DNA of 20,025 nt. Source: Candidatus Omnitrophota bacterium (lineage in GTDB: Bacteria > Ratteibacteria > UBA8468 > MWAK01). The notes under the pieces are model-generated. The model ran no database searches. It saw nothing but the letters and a program-made list of their open reading frames with translations, and was not told where the DNA came from. The position numbers and the translations under genes were made by a program. Below, one piece after another: positions 1 through 5,897 of the stretch (the stretch's first letter is position 1; the number at the start of each line of letters is the position of its first letter). The DNA is taken from the NCBI GenBank assembly GCA_026387085.1, contig JAPLMK010000086.1, positions 1-20,025 on the forward strand. Reading direction: 5' to 3'.

Positions 1-141
1 CTGAACCAATAAGAACATCATTACCTATTTTAAGTCCACCTTTGCCTACAAGATAGCAAAATTCTCCTATTACACAATTATCACCAATTTCTATGTCAGA
101 AGGATACTTAAAGGTTACCCCGTCTTTAATTTGAACATTTC
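1..141 (-). pseudogene. Hexapeptide-repeat acyltransferase, fragment cut by IS
   Basis: Read on the minus strand, this stretch is open and encodes a run of left-handed beta-helix turns: I-E-I-G-D-N-C-V-I-G-E, then L-K-I-G-N-D-V-L-I-G-S, with the I/V/L-G-D/N-x periodicity of LbH acetyltransferases such as sugar O-acetyltransferases and serine acetyltransferase-like enzymes. The gene runs off the left edge of the window, so its C-terminus is not seen. Its 5' part is missing: the frame runs directly into the end of the IS element at 142, and the sequence beyond the IS (1368-1446) does not continue a hexapeptide pattern. Substrate cannot be told; such enzymes often decorate surface polysaccharide. 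The family call is fairly firm and the broken state is inferred. Confidence 0.62.
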
Positions 142-170
142 TGACCTTACCCCGTCTTCACTACCACCTT
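142..170 (+). repeat. IS terminal inverted repeat, left
   Basis: Begins TGACCTTACCCCG and matches the reverse complement of the right end (TGACCTTCCCCCCG) over the first 12-14 bases with one gap, then more loosely over the next 15 (shared CCAC-CTT). Confidence 0.7.
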
Positions 171-173
171 TCT

Positions 174-944
174 TTAGAGTGCAAAGCACTCCCCGCCGGC
201 CAAAATTTCCGCTTTCTGGGCAAATTCCCGGGGTGTTAAATTACCCAGGGAACTGTGCGGTCTTTCCTGATTATAATCTATCCTCCAGTTTTCGACAATT
301 TCCCGGGCCTCAAAAAGAGACATAAACCAGTTTTCGTTTAAGCACTCATCCCGGAACTTACCGTTGAAGCTTTCAATGTAGGCATTCTCCACCGGCTTAC
401 CGGGCTCAATGAAGCGCAGGGTAACCCCTTTCTGGTATGCCCATTCATCCAGGGCTTTACCGGCGAATTCCGGACCATTATCCACCGTAATAAATTTGGG
501 TAAACCCCGTTCCTGGATTAATCTGTCCAGGGTACGTACTACCCGCACTCCGTTGATGGAAGTATCCACCTCAAGCGTCGGGCATTCCCGGGAATAATCA
601 TCCACGATGGTCAGAACCCGGAACCTGCGTCCGGTACTTAAGCTGTCTGACATCAGGTCCATAGACCATCTTTGATTAAGTCTTTCCGCTGCCGGCATTT
701 CAATCCGAAGCATGGAACCACGCTTCCTACACTTCCGGCGCTTTCTTAAGAGCAAGCCTTCTTCCCGGTAAATTCTTTCGGTGCGCTTATGGTTTACTAC
801 CAATCCTTCCCTTTTAAGCATTACGTGCAGCCTGGGGCAGCCAAACCTGCGTCTCTGTTGGGCCAGTTCCTTCAATCTGACCCGGATCGTTTCTTCGTCT
901 TTCTTCGTCGGGTGGTAGTGAAGAGTGGAACGGTACAGCCCCAC
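174..944 (-). CDS. IS3-family transposase OrfB (DDE integrase domain)
   Basis: Catalytic half of the transposase, with a retroviral-integrase-type (rve) fold that cuts and joins the IS ends. Counting from the GTG at 944 (256 aa), the DDE triad is visible as D96 (in SMDLMSD), D155 (in VDNGPEF) and E191 (in YIESFNGKFRDEC), with 35 residues between D155 and E191 as expected for DD(35)E. An HTH_21-like segment (RRRFGCPRLHVMLKREG) precedes it. The frame stays open upstream of 944 to about 1034, and that extra segment (KKLLTPKAKR...) is the usual start of IS407-type OrfB. The protein is therefore most likely made as an OrfAB fusion by -1 frameshifting rather than from the GTG. No damage is seen. 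Confidence 0.93.
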   Translation of the reverse strand: MGLYRSTLHYHPTKKDEETIRVRLKELAQQRRRFGCPRLHVMLKREGLVVNHKRTERIYREEGLLLRKRRKCRKRGSMLRIEMPAAERLNQRWSMDLMSDSLSTGRRFRVLTIVDDYSRECPTLEVDTSINGVRVVRTLDRLIQERGLPKFITVDNGPEFAGKALDEWAYQKGVTLRFIEPGKPVENAYIESFNGKFRDECLNENWFMSLFEAREIVENWRIDYNQERPHSSLGNLTPREFAQKAEILAGGECFAL

Positions 945-1021
945 CAGACCGCATGACTTTCTTTGACTCAGCCCAAAACCCTGCGTAATGAATAAAGCCG
1001 CATTCCTTTTAGCCTTGGGCG

Positions 1022-1288
1022 TTAGAAGTTTTTTGAGCTTATTGCCTTCAGCGCCTGGATATCCAGGCTCTGCTCGGCCACTATTTGCTTTAAGCGTCTA
1101 TTCTCCGACTCCAACATCTTCAGGCGCCGGGCGTCACTGATATTCATCCCGCCGTACTTGGCCTTCCATTTGTAGAAGGTGGCGCTGCTCATGCCGTACT
1201 TGCGGCAGAGTTCCCCGGTTTGAATACCGCCTTCCGATTCTTTTAAAACATTAATTATCTGCTCTTCCGTATACCTCCCCTGACGCAT
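1022..1288 (-). CDS. IS3-family transposase OrfA (helix-turn-helix)
   Basis: 88 aa, the usual OrfA size. The N-terminal two thirds is a transposase_8/HTH_Tnp_1 domain (YTEEQIINVLKESEGG, then ELCRKYGMSSATFYKWKAKYGG) that binds the IS ends. The C-terminal 30 residues (LKMLESENRRLKQIVAEQ) form a leucine-zipper-like coiled coil for oligomerisation. The ATG at 1288 has a good AGGAGG seven bases upstream. The gene ends just after the A AAA AAC heptamer at 1034-1028, where a fraction of ribosomes should slip into the OrfB frame; OrfA alone is normally a regulator of transposition. Confidence 0.93.
   Translation of the reverse strand: MRQGRYTEEQIINVLKESEGGIQTGELCRKYGMSSATFYKWKAKYGGMNISDARRLKMLESENRRLKQIVAEQSLDIQALKAISSKNF
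1028..1034 (-). promoter_or_regulatory. Programmed -1 frameshift site (A AAA AAC)
   Basis: On the minus strand the OrfA codons TCA AAA AAC TTC TAA contain the canonical X XXY YYZ heptamer. Slipping back one base gives AAA AAA CTT CTA ACG CCC, which continues without a stop into OrfB. The site is four codons from the end of orfA, as in many IS3 elements. No stimulatory pseudoknot was worked out. Confidence 0.75.
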
Positions 1289-1339
1289 TCTGTACCTCCT
1301 TGGTTGTTATGTTTTAGCACAGGCCGGATTCTACTTTCA

Positions 1340-1367
1340 AGTGGTCCAGTTTTCGGGGGGAAGGTCA
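1340..1367 (-). repeat. IS terminal inverted repeat, right
   Basis: On the minus strand it reads TGACCTTCCCCCCG then AAAACTGGACCACTT, pairing with the left end at 142. It lies about 50-80 bases upstream of orfA, so the orfA promoter probably overlaps or abuts this end. Confidence 0.7.
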
Positions 1368-1429
1368 TGTTCCACCCCATCCCAATAACACGACCAGTCA
1401 TATAAAAATAGAAAGTCATACGGCAAATT

Positions 1430-1465
1430 AACCGGCTCTACATCATTTAAGAGGGGGAGCCGGTT
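1430..1465 (-). terminator. Hairpin at the end of the phage gene block
   Basis: A nine-base perfect stem (AACCGGCTC, 1430-1438, with GAGCCGGTT, 1457-1465) around an 18-base loop. It overlaps the last codons and stop of the gene ending at 1447. On the minus strand it is followed by TAATTTG, only weakly T-rich, so it may be a terminator or an mRNA 3'-end stabiliser. Confidence 0.45.
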
Positions 1466-2190
1466 GCATCTTTTTGAGATTTCGTAGAAATAGTAAAATC
1501 CGAGCCGCGACCCGCCGCTGCCCGGATGTCTTTTAGCGCCGCAGCAAAAACCTGGGTAAATTTATGGAAAGCCGCTGAAATCTGACCGTAGATCCGTTCG
1601 TCTCTTAAATTAGAAACGTGCCTCTGGTCAGAAGGGTCGGAGGAGAATATCCGCTCATCCTTATCCGACAAATAACAGGTATATCCCAACGCGGCGTCCA
1701 CAAACGCCATATTTCCGGCGGCTATTGCTTCTGTGTCTATCAGTCGCTGGACCAGTTTCTCCCTTAGCGCCTCTTCCTTCTCGCTGGTCATCTCCTTGGA
1801 CCGATTTATCTCCCATTCTTTTACTTTTACATCTTGGGCCACCTTCAAATCTTCTTTAGACATATCTTTCTCGTCGGCAATAGAAAGCAGGTCAATATTT
1901 ACCAGCATTTCCGACTTCTCGTAGGCGACCAGCATTTCTATCACATCGGGGGTCTGAAGGTTGGCGGCAAACGCAGAGCGGACTTTATTGGTTGATTCTT
2001 CAAGCAGAAGATGCTTTTTCTTGCTTTCAGAGGCATTACGGGAAATGGCAAAACATTCCCCGGCCTCTTTCTTGTTCATCTTGACCAACCGGATAAGCGA
2101 ATAATCCTCCCCGCCGGACGGGTCAATTATCTTGACAATCTCTTCTTTCTTTCCTAACTGAAATATATCAATTCCTTTTGTTTCTTCCAT
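1447..2190 (-). CDS. Phage protein at the tail-assembly-chaperone position
   Basis: 247 aa from the ATG at 2190, which has GGAGG seven bases upstream. An in-frame TTG at 2202 would place the ribosome-binding site inside the gene, so it is rejected. The protein is soluble and charged, with helices and a likely coiled coil near the middle (KVKEWEINRSKEMTSEKEEALREKLVQRL). The N-terminus (IFQLGKKEEIVKIIDPSGGEDYSLIRLVKMNKKE) resembles a small beta domain. There is no signal peptide or membrane segment. It is the next gene after the major tail protein, where long-tailed phages usually encode the tail assembly chaperone. That role is inferred from position only. It is longer than most chaperones, and no frameshifted extension is visible because the IS follows. 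Confidence 0.72.
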   Translation of the reverse strand: MEETKGIDIFQLGKKEEIVKIIDPSGGEDYSLIRLVKMNKKEAGECFAISRNASESKKKHLLLEESTNKVRSAFAANLQTPDVIEMLVAYEKSEMLVNIDLLSIADEKDMSKEDLKVAQDVKVKEWEINRSKEMTSEKEEALREKLVQRLIDTEAIAAGNMAFVDAALGYTCYLSDKDERIFSSDPSDQRHVSNLRDERIYGQISAAFHKFTQVFAAALKDIRAAAGRGSDFTISTKSQKDATGSPS

Positions 2191-2215
2191 CCTATCCTCC
2201 AATCAGTGAAACGAA

Positions 2216-2242
2216 GAGGGCGGGAGACAATCCCCCGCCCTC
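2216..2242 (-). terminator. Rho-independent-type terminator after the major tail gene
   Basis: A perfect nine-base GC-rich stem (GAGGGCGGG, 2216-2224, with CCCGCCCTC, 2234-2242) and a nine-base loop. On the minus strand it is followed by TTCGTTT. It lies between the major tail protein gene and the next gene, and probably attenuates read-through so that the tail protein is made in excess. Confidence 0.7.
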
Positions 2243-2253
2243 ATACTTTTCTT

Positions 2254-3024
2254 CTACAGTACCTTGTACAATCCTTCAATCGTAATATCGCCTGTCGGAT
2301 AAACTCCGGCGCCAGACGAAAGGTAAATCACGTAAGCAGCGTTTACATCAGTCAGCACGAGGTCGCTTGTAACTGCCTTGGCAACCGTAACCATACCCGC
2401 GTCAACGGTCAGAATTTCGCTTTCAGTAACCTTCTGGTTGGTGACATCCCACTTCAGAGCGATTACACCTATAGCGAAGAATCCGTCATCCGGGTTCACA
2501 TGAGGAGTATCGGTCAGAGTACCAGCTCCACTGGTAATCGCAATCTTTTCCGCGGCGATGGCCACATTCGGAATTTCAAATTTACGTGTCGGGGTGCAGT
2601 TTCCAGCGAAAGTTCTCGTACCCCAGGCATTCGGGGCGCCGGCCTTTCCAGATGGTGCCAGGGAACAATTCCCGTAGAATTCCGCTCCGATGTACTGCGA
2701 GTTATCTTGACTCTTACGGTTCAACCAGATGGACACGGCATTAAAGTTGTTGAAGTTATATGCTTTTGCCGTTTTGGCCGGAGAAACATTGCACAGGTTG
2801 TCCAGGAGAACGTTATTCTGCGCCTTTTCCGTAACCTCCACCGAGATTGTCCCGTTGTCAACGATGGTGGCTAATATCGGGTCGTCGCTTCCAAACACGG
2901 GAGTTTTTAATTCTGTAGTAGCAATTCCCGGGTTTACCGCACTGGCCACATCAATCTCATATCCGTTGACGAATACCTGATACTTTCGTTCCAACGGTAT
3001 TTTATTTCCAGTCACTTTTGCCAT
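2254..3024 (-). CDS. Phage major tail (tube) protein
   Basis: 256 aa, mostly beta-rich and Thr/Asn/Gly-rich, without signal or membrane segments. The start MAKVTGNKIPLERKYQVFVNG and the TIVDNGTISVEV segment have the feel of tail-tube subunits that polymerise into the tail of long-tailed phages. The C-terminal third (about residues 150-256, from FEIPNVAIAAEKI to DITIEGLYKVL) looks like a separate beta-sandwich or Ig-like addition. The ATG at 3024 has GGAGG ten bases upstream. The gene sits after the tail-terminator-like gene and is followed by its own strong hairpin, as expected for an abundant structural protein. Identification rests on size, composition and gene order. Confidence 0.75.
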   Translation of the reverse strand: MAKVTGNKIPLERKYQVFVNGYEIDVASAVNPGIATTELKTPVFGSDDPILATIVDNGTISVEVTEKAQNNVLLDNLCNVSPAKTAKAYNFNNFNAVSIWLNRKSQDNSQYIGAEFYGNCSLAPSGKAGAPNAWGTRTFAGNCTPTRKFEIPNVAIAAEKIAITSGAGTLTDTPHVNPDDGFFAIGVIALKWDVTNQKVTESEILTVDAGMVTVAKAVTSDLVLTDVNAAYVIYLSSGAGVYPTGDITIEGLYKVL

Positions 3025-3040
3025 TTTCTTTGCCTCCTTC

Positions 3041-3562
3041 CTAAGTTATTGTTTCCAAAATTCTGACGGTAAAAGTTATTGAAAACCGATACTTTTCCGC
3101 CTCGGTCTGACCACTCTTTGGTATAGGCTGGGCTGAAATCTGACCCATAACCTGAGCGGTCCCTATCTCCGCACCTTTAGTCGCCCCATTCCAAGAATAA
3201 ACAGGAATTGCGGCTTCTTCAAGCAAACTCAAACTATCGCCAATCAATTTATCCCTTTGGACCTTGTTCTTTGCTTCGGTCGTATCCCCTCCGGAAAAAC
3301 CCCATAGAGTGAAAAAATAGTCTTTCCCTTGGCTTCCTCCGTAGAACACTTGTCCAGATGAGGGATTGTTCACCCATTGCAAGGCCAGGGTAGGTAAAGA
3401 TAGTTCTTCCAGGTCCGGAAAGCCCAGAATAATTTGTAACAATGGGTTGCTGTACCACCCTAAAAATGTCTTCTCTACACCCCATTTTTTTACCTTTTCG
3501 GTCGTCAAGAAGTAATGAAACGAATTTGTTAAATTATAAAGAATGTCATCAGACTCCGGCAT
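3041..3562 (-). CDS. Phage tail terminator-like protein
   Basis: 173 aa. The N-terminal half starts DDILYNLTNSFHYFLTTEKV. The middle has a beta strand pattern (LPTLALQWV, then DYFFTLWGFSGGDTTEAKNK), followed by a helix RDKLIGDSLSLLEEAAIPVY and a final strand KYRFSITFTVRI. This alpha/beta layout, with a solvent-exposed helix leading to IPVY and a closing beta strand, resembles tail terminator proteins that cap the tail tube and join it to the head. Position fits, immediately before the major tail gene. The ATG at 3562 has AGGAG eight to nine bases upstream. Function is a moderate inference. Confidence 0.68.
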   Translation of the reverse strand: MPESDDILYNLTNSFHYFLTTEKVKKWGVEKTFLGWYSNPLLQIILGFPDLEELSLPTLALQWVNNPSSGQVFYGGSQGKDYFFTLWGFSGGDTTEAKNKVQRDKLIGDSLSLLEEAAIPVYSWNGATKGAEIGTAQVMGQISAQPIPKSGQTEAEKYRFSITFTVRILETIT

Positions 3563-3564
3563 TT

Positions 3565-4179
3565 TTAGAGGCTCCTTTTTATTCGGGAAATTAACTCAGA
3601 CTGAAACCCAGAATCCGTCACCGTTCTTAAAAACATCTGCCTGGCTTGAAGGGTCTTTACCATCTGGGTTTTTAAAACCCCTTTCTCCGGATAAAGATGC
3701 TTCCGGCCGACCCGTGGGACGACCGTCCAGCTCCCGCCGTTTTCCAGTGCCTGGCTGTAGCCATAATCAAAAGGAGACGTAGGTTCGCCAATTAGTTCTG
3801 CAACAAAGCGTCCATCCTTCCCTCTGAAGTGCCTTTCCCAGGAGAACTTGGTAATGCTGTTTATTCTTGCCGCATCGCCGAAATAACAACCATGGGGATT
3901 TCTGTGGGGAGTTTCCGCCATAATCGCTTCCCTGATTGGCAGTTGGTCTGCCCCGTTGCGAATAAACCGGCCCCATTCAGTGCTCCCCACGCCGGAAGAG
4001 TCCTTGCTTAACATTTCGGCTTCTTCTTCCGGAGTAGGGCAGAAAGAGACCACTTTCGGCTTAACCGTTTCTTCAATGAATCCCGGGAGTATCTCAAGCG
4101 TCTTCTCTACTATCTGGCTAAGCACTGTATCAATCCCCCCAGGCAATTGGTCTAATTCAACTCTTATGGTTGTTTCCAT
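3565..4179 (-). CDS. HK97 gp10-like neck / tail completion protein
   Basis: About 204 aa. The start is either GTG at 4182 or the adjacent ATG at 4179; no strong ribosome-binding site is visible and the start lies inside the upstream gene, so translation is probably coupled. The N-terminus (TTIRVELDQLPGGIDTVLSQIVEKTLEILPGFIEETV) matches the pattern of gp10-type proteins: a beta strand, then a long helix followed by a product-conserving loop region. The middle has DYGYSQALENGGSWTVVPR, and the end has ARQMFLRTVTDSGFQSELISRI, similar to the arrangement in which a conserved E-x-G is followed by a PFLRPA-like helix. The role would be at the head-tail interface. It is an inference from pattern and synteny. 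Confidence 0.66.
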   Translation of the reverse strand: METTIRVELDQLPGGIDTVLSQIVEKTLEILPGFIEETVKPKVVSFCPTPEEEAEMLSKDSSGVGSTEWGRFIRNGADQLPIREAIMAETPHRNPHGCYFGDAARINSITKFSWERHFRGKDGRFVAELIGEPTSPFDYGYSQALENGGSWTVVPRVGRKHLYPEKGVLKTQMVKTLQARQMFLRTVTDSGFQSELISRIKRSL

Positions 4180-4423
4180 CACTGGTTCCCAGTGGTTGTA
4201 TTTCCCCGCCCATTAAAGCAAGGATTAAAAGATTGCTGACCCTTTGATGTAATGCCGGAATATCGTTATGCATACGCTGTTTAAGGCTTTCGATGGCAAC
4301 ATTAACCTTCTGGTCCGATTCGTTCTTCTTTAAGGCGTCAGCGTAGTCTAAAAGAGAACGCAAACAATGCTTACTTGCCGACGTCAACTGTTCAGAGTAC
4401 CTATCAATCTTTTGTTTTTCCAC
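4157..4423 (-). CDS. Small phage protein of unknown function
   Basis: 88 aa. It starts with GTG at 4423, supported by GGAGG five bases upstream. The protein is largely helical (YSEQLTSASKHCLRSLLDYADALKK, then QKVNVAIESLKQRMHNDIPALHQRVSNLLILALMGG) and has no recognisable motif. The gene lies between the head-closure gene and the gp10-like gene, two bases after the former and overlapping the latter by about 23 bases, so it belongs to the same transcript. A structural or assembly role is likely but not shown. Confidence 0.7.
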   Translation of the reverse strand: MEKQKIDRYSEQLTSASKHCLRSLLDYADALKKNESDQKVNVAIESLKQRMHNDIPALHQRVSNLLILALMGGEIQPLGTSDGNNHKS

Positions 4424-4425
4424 AA

Positions 4426-4797
4426 TTACCTCCGTTTACAAATAATTATGGCTTCATTAGTCATTTCCGCTGGGATGATTTTAATTATCATCAAGTCTAT
4501 TGCGTCCGAAGTCCTTAAATAGACATTTTCAACCGAAACCTTTGGCATATCCGTGTAGGAAATAAGCACTTGGCAATCTCCGATTTCTGCGTACCCTCCG
4601 GCCGTGTCGTTCTTTTCAAGTACTGAGTTCCAGCCAACTTTTCCTAAGATGGATACGGTCGTTTCTGTTACGGTCTCGCCTTCTCCGTAGGGATTACCGG
4701 TTCCGGTTTTGGTAACCGTGACCACGGTAACCGTTTCGTCCCGGACCTTAGCCCTTAAAGAATTGAAAATTCTTTTTTGATAATCAGAGAGACTCAT
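4426..4797 (-). CDS. Phage head closure / stopper-like protein
   Basis: 123 aa, beta-rich (DETVTVVTVTKTGTGNPYGEGETVTETTVSI early, ISYTDMPKV and VYLRTSDAIDLMIIKIIPAE late). The final stretch, a ...R-T-x-D-x-I-D-x-x-I-x-K-I-I-P-A-E-x-T-N-E strand-loop-strand ending in basic residues, is the typical tail of SPP1 gp16-like head closure proteins. It overlaps the upstream adaptor gene by 14 bases, which points to translational coupling. The family match is by pattern and gene order, not by an exact motif. Confidence 0.66.
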   Translation of the reverse strand: MSLSDYQKRIFNSLRAKVRDETVTVVTVTKTGTGNPYGEGETVTETTVSILGKVGWNSVLEKNDTAGGYAEIGDCQVLISYTDMPKVSVENVYLRTSDAIDLMIIKIIPAEMTNEAIIICKRR

Positions 4798-5218
4798 TGG
4801 TTGATTGGGAATCTCCTGTAATTCCTCCGATATTCGCCTTTGCTATCTCCCGGTTCAACTCTTCCCGGATATTTTTTCTCTGCTCCCTTAGTTCCGCGGA
4901 AATCTTAGTCGCATCTGTCCGGCCGGCCGGATCGGTTATCACTACGGCCCGCTGAGCGTTTTTGGCTATTTCGCCGTCAAAGATAGCCAGCGCCGCGTAA
5001 AGGCAGATAAGAGCAATCTCCTCGGCCCTCGGTTCTATGCTTATAATTGCGTCATCAGCTGTTCCCGTAATGATGAATTGTTTGGGGAATTCCAGGTTAA
5101 ACCGGTCTATTCCAGACGGAATTTTGGTATCCCGCAACACATTATCGGAAATGAGGTAAGGACTCTCCTCATCGCCATAAATACTCCTAACCCTGGGAAT
5201 CAAGTCTTTTACAAGCAT
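4784..5218 (-). CDS. Phage head-tail connector / adaptor protein
   Basis: 144 aa, helical. MLVKDLIPRVRSIYGDEESPYLISDNVLRDTKIPSGIDRFNLEFP is followed by long helices EEIALICLYAALAIFDGEIAKNAQRAVVI and SAELREQRKNIREELNREIAKA. This shape, and the place before the head closure gene, fit the adaptor family (HK97 gp6 / SPP1 gp15) that docks below the portal ring. The ATG at 5218 has AAGGAGACC immediately upstream, a good ribosome-binding site. It is the first complete gene of the minus-strand virion block; terminase, portal and capsid genes are not in the window. Confidence 0.68.
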   Translation of the reverse strand: MLVKDLIPRVRSIYGDEESPYLISDNVLRDTKIPSGIDRFNLEFPKQFIITGTADDAIISIEPRAEEIALICLYAALAIFDGEIAKNAQRAVVITDPAGRTDATKISAELREQRKNIREELNREIAKANIGGITGDSQSTNESL

Positions 5219-5245
5219 AAGGTCTCCTTACTATTAGCCGTTTCG

Positions 5246-5398
5246 TTAACCTGCTGCGTATTCCGGGTATTCCGGTGCAACAAGATAGCCGCCTATTCCG
5301 GTGATGGTAGCCACCCCCCCCGTGTCCCTTTTAATTTGGTTCACTGACAACACAAAAAACCTTTCCGGCAATACCCACCATCCGGTCGCAATTAGTTT
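5246..5398 (-). pseudogene. 3' remnant of a small phage gene at the island edge
   Basis: A 50-codon open stretch with no start codon at its head, ending TAA 27 bases before the adaptor gene. It begins KLIATGWWVLPERFFVLS and ends GGYLVAPEYPEYAAG. An in-frame TAA lies directly upstream at 5399-5401. The first 18 codons resemble a segment at 17181-17230 on the same strand (KLIARGRW--GERFIVLS), which supports this frame as formerly coding. The match stops at about 5403, so the 5' end of the gene was probably lost when the plus-strand island joined here. A run of eight C bases (5314-5321) lies inside it and could be a slippage point. Function unknown. Confidence 0.5.
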
Positions 5399-5403
5399 TT
5401 AAC
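5344..5403 (-). repeat. Imperfect direct repeat, copy A (left island edge)
   Basis: Aligns with 17181-17233 in the same orientation: 20 of 22 bases over CTGACA-CACAA-AAACCTTTC, a six-base (two-codon) gap, a weaker middle, then an exact GCAATTAGTTTT. About 41 of 50 aligned bases agree. The in-frame gap and conservative codon changes point to related coding sequence rather than a fresh target duplication. Confidence 0.6.
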
Positions 5404-5419
5404 CTAAATTCCCTCTCTC

Positions 5420-5449
5420 TTGACCAAGCCCTTGATGACATGCTATCAT
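5420..5449 (+). promoter_or_regulatory. Promoter of the first arsR
   Basis: TTGACC (5420-5425), an 18-base spacer, and TATCAT (5444-5449) make a good sigma-70-type promoter. The expected transcript start is near 5456, giving a very short leader of roughly a dozen bases before the ATG at 5470. Confidence 0.6.
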
Positions 5450-5467
5450 ATAGCAAAATTGCTATAT
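5448..5467 (+). promoter_or_regulatory. ArsR operator palindrome 1
   Basis: Perfect dyad ATATAGC-AAAATT-GCTATAT (the symmetry extends to nine bases per arm around a two-base centre). It overlaps the -10 box and the predicted start of transcription, the standard place for autorepression by an ArsR/SmtB dimer. A near copy occurs at 5830-5849. Confidence 0.75.
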
Positions 5468-5469
5468 CA

Positions 5470-5814
5470 ATGAAAAAAACAGAGAAATTTCTTAGGGCAG
5501 TGGCCGATGACAAACGTCTGCGAATATTGAAGATGCTTGAGAAGAAAAGTATGTGCGTCTGTGAAATAACAGCGGTTCTCGGTATTCGTCAACCGACCGT
5601 CTCCAGGCACCTCAAGAGATTGGAGAAAGTGGGGTTGATAGACCAGAAGCAGAATGGTTTTTATACGGACTGCCGTATCGTTAAAGGACATCCATTCCGT
5701 CATATCTGGAGATTGCTGAACGAGAAACTCGAAGATAGCATGGAAATACGGTCCGACCGGCATAAGATGACCCGGGTCGACCGTTACAAACTTTGCCAAA
5801 AGAGAACGAGATAA
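5470..5814 (+). CDS. arsR: ArsR/SmtB-family metal(loid) repressor
   Basis: 114 aa from the ATG at 5470. An upstream in-frame ATG at 5440 would lie ahead of the promoter's own start point and include the operator, so it is not used. The winged helix-turn-helix runs about residues 5-70, with recognition helix RQPTVSRHLKRLEKVGLI. C29-V30-C31, in the context KSMCVCEIT, matches the As(III)-sensing Cys-x-Cys of E. coli-type ArsR; C68 and a C-terminal Cys could add thiol ligands. The family dissociates from DNA when it binds its inducer. No Shine-Dalgarno is evident before this start, so initiation may be near-leaderless. The charged tail (RSDRHKMTRVDRYKLCQK) recurs in the broken gene at 7546. Likely inducers are arsenite, antimonite or organoarsenicals. 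Confidence 0.88.
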   Translation: MKKTEKFLRAVADDKRLRILKMLEKKSMCVCEITAVLGIRQPTVSRHLKRLEKVGLIDQKQNGFYTDCRIVKGHPFRHIWRLLNEKLEDSMEIRSDRHKMTRVDRYKLCQKRTR

Positions 5815-5819
5815 TTTTT

Positions 5820-5849
5820 TTGACCGTTTATATAGCACATTAGCTATTT
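5820..5849 (+). promoter_or_regulatory. Promoter and ArsR operator 2, before the permease operon
   Basis: ATATAGC-ACATTA-GCTATTT (5830-5849) matches operator 1 in 12 of its 14 arm bases with the same six-base centre. It is preceded by TTGACC at 5820-5825, with a weak -10 (GCTATT) 17 bases on, inside the operator. The permease operon thus seems to have its own promoter under the same repressor. Confidence 0.65.
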
Positions 5850-5897
5850 GTAACGCTGGTTTGACCTAAGAAACAAAAACGCGGGAAAAGGACTGTT

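Larger units (their letters stand above)
142..1367 (-). mobile_element. IS3-family insertion sequence (IS407-like), complete
   Basis: About 1.23 kb, bounded by imperfect inverted repeats that both begin TGACCTT followed by a C-rich run: 142 onward on the plus strand, and 1367 backward on the minus strand. Inside are orfA and orfB on the minus strand, overlapping through a -1 slippery heptamer, the standard IS3 arrangement. The order helix-turn-helix OrfA then DDE OrfB, and the residues around the junction, resemble the IS407 group. Both ORFs look intact, so the element may be active. No clear 3-5 bp target duplication is seen: the left flank ends ATTTC and the right flank begins TGTTC. The two flanks also encode unrelated things. 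This suggests a rearrangement at the IS after insertion. Confidence 0.88.

Noticed and set aside
139..1372. TTC as a 3-bp target duplication of the IS (139-141 and 1370-1372)
   Set aside because: It needs two extra bases on one IS end only, so the symmetry fails; probably chance.
2191..2202. TTG start at 2202 for the phage gene ending at 1447
   Set aside because: It would bury the GGAGG ribosome-binding site that serves the ATG at 2190.
2206..2874. Long plus-strand open frame (222 codons) opposite the major tail gene
   Set aside because: It lies wholly over a well-supported phage gene, has no ribosome-binding site and has low-complexity composition; an antisense shadow.
5440..5469. Upstream ATG at 5440 for the first arsR
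   Set aside because: It lies before the predicted transcription start and would translate the operator palindrome.
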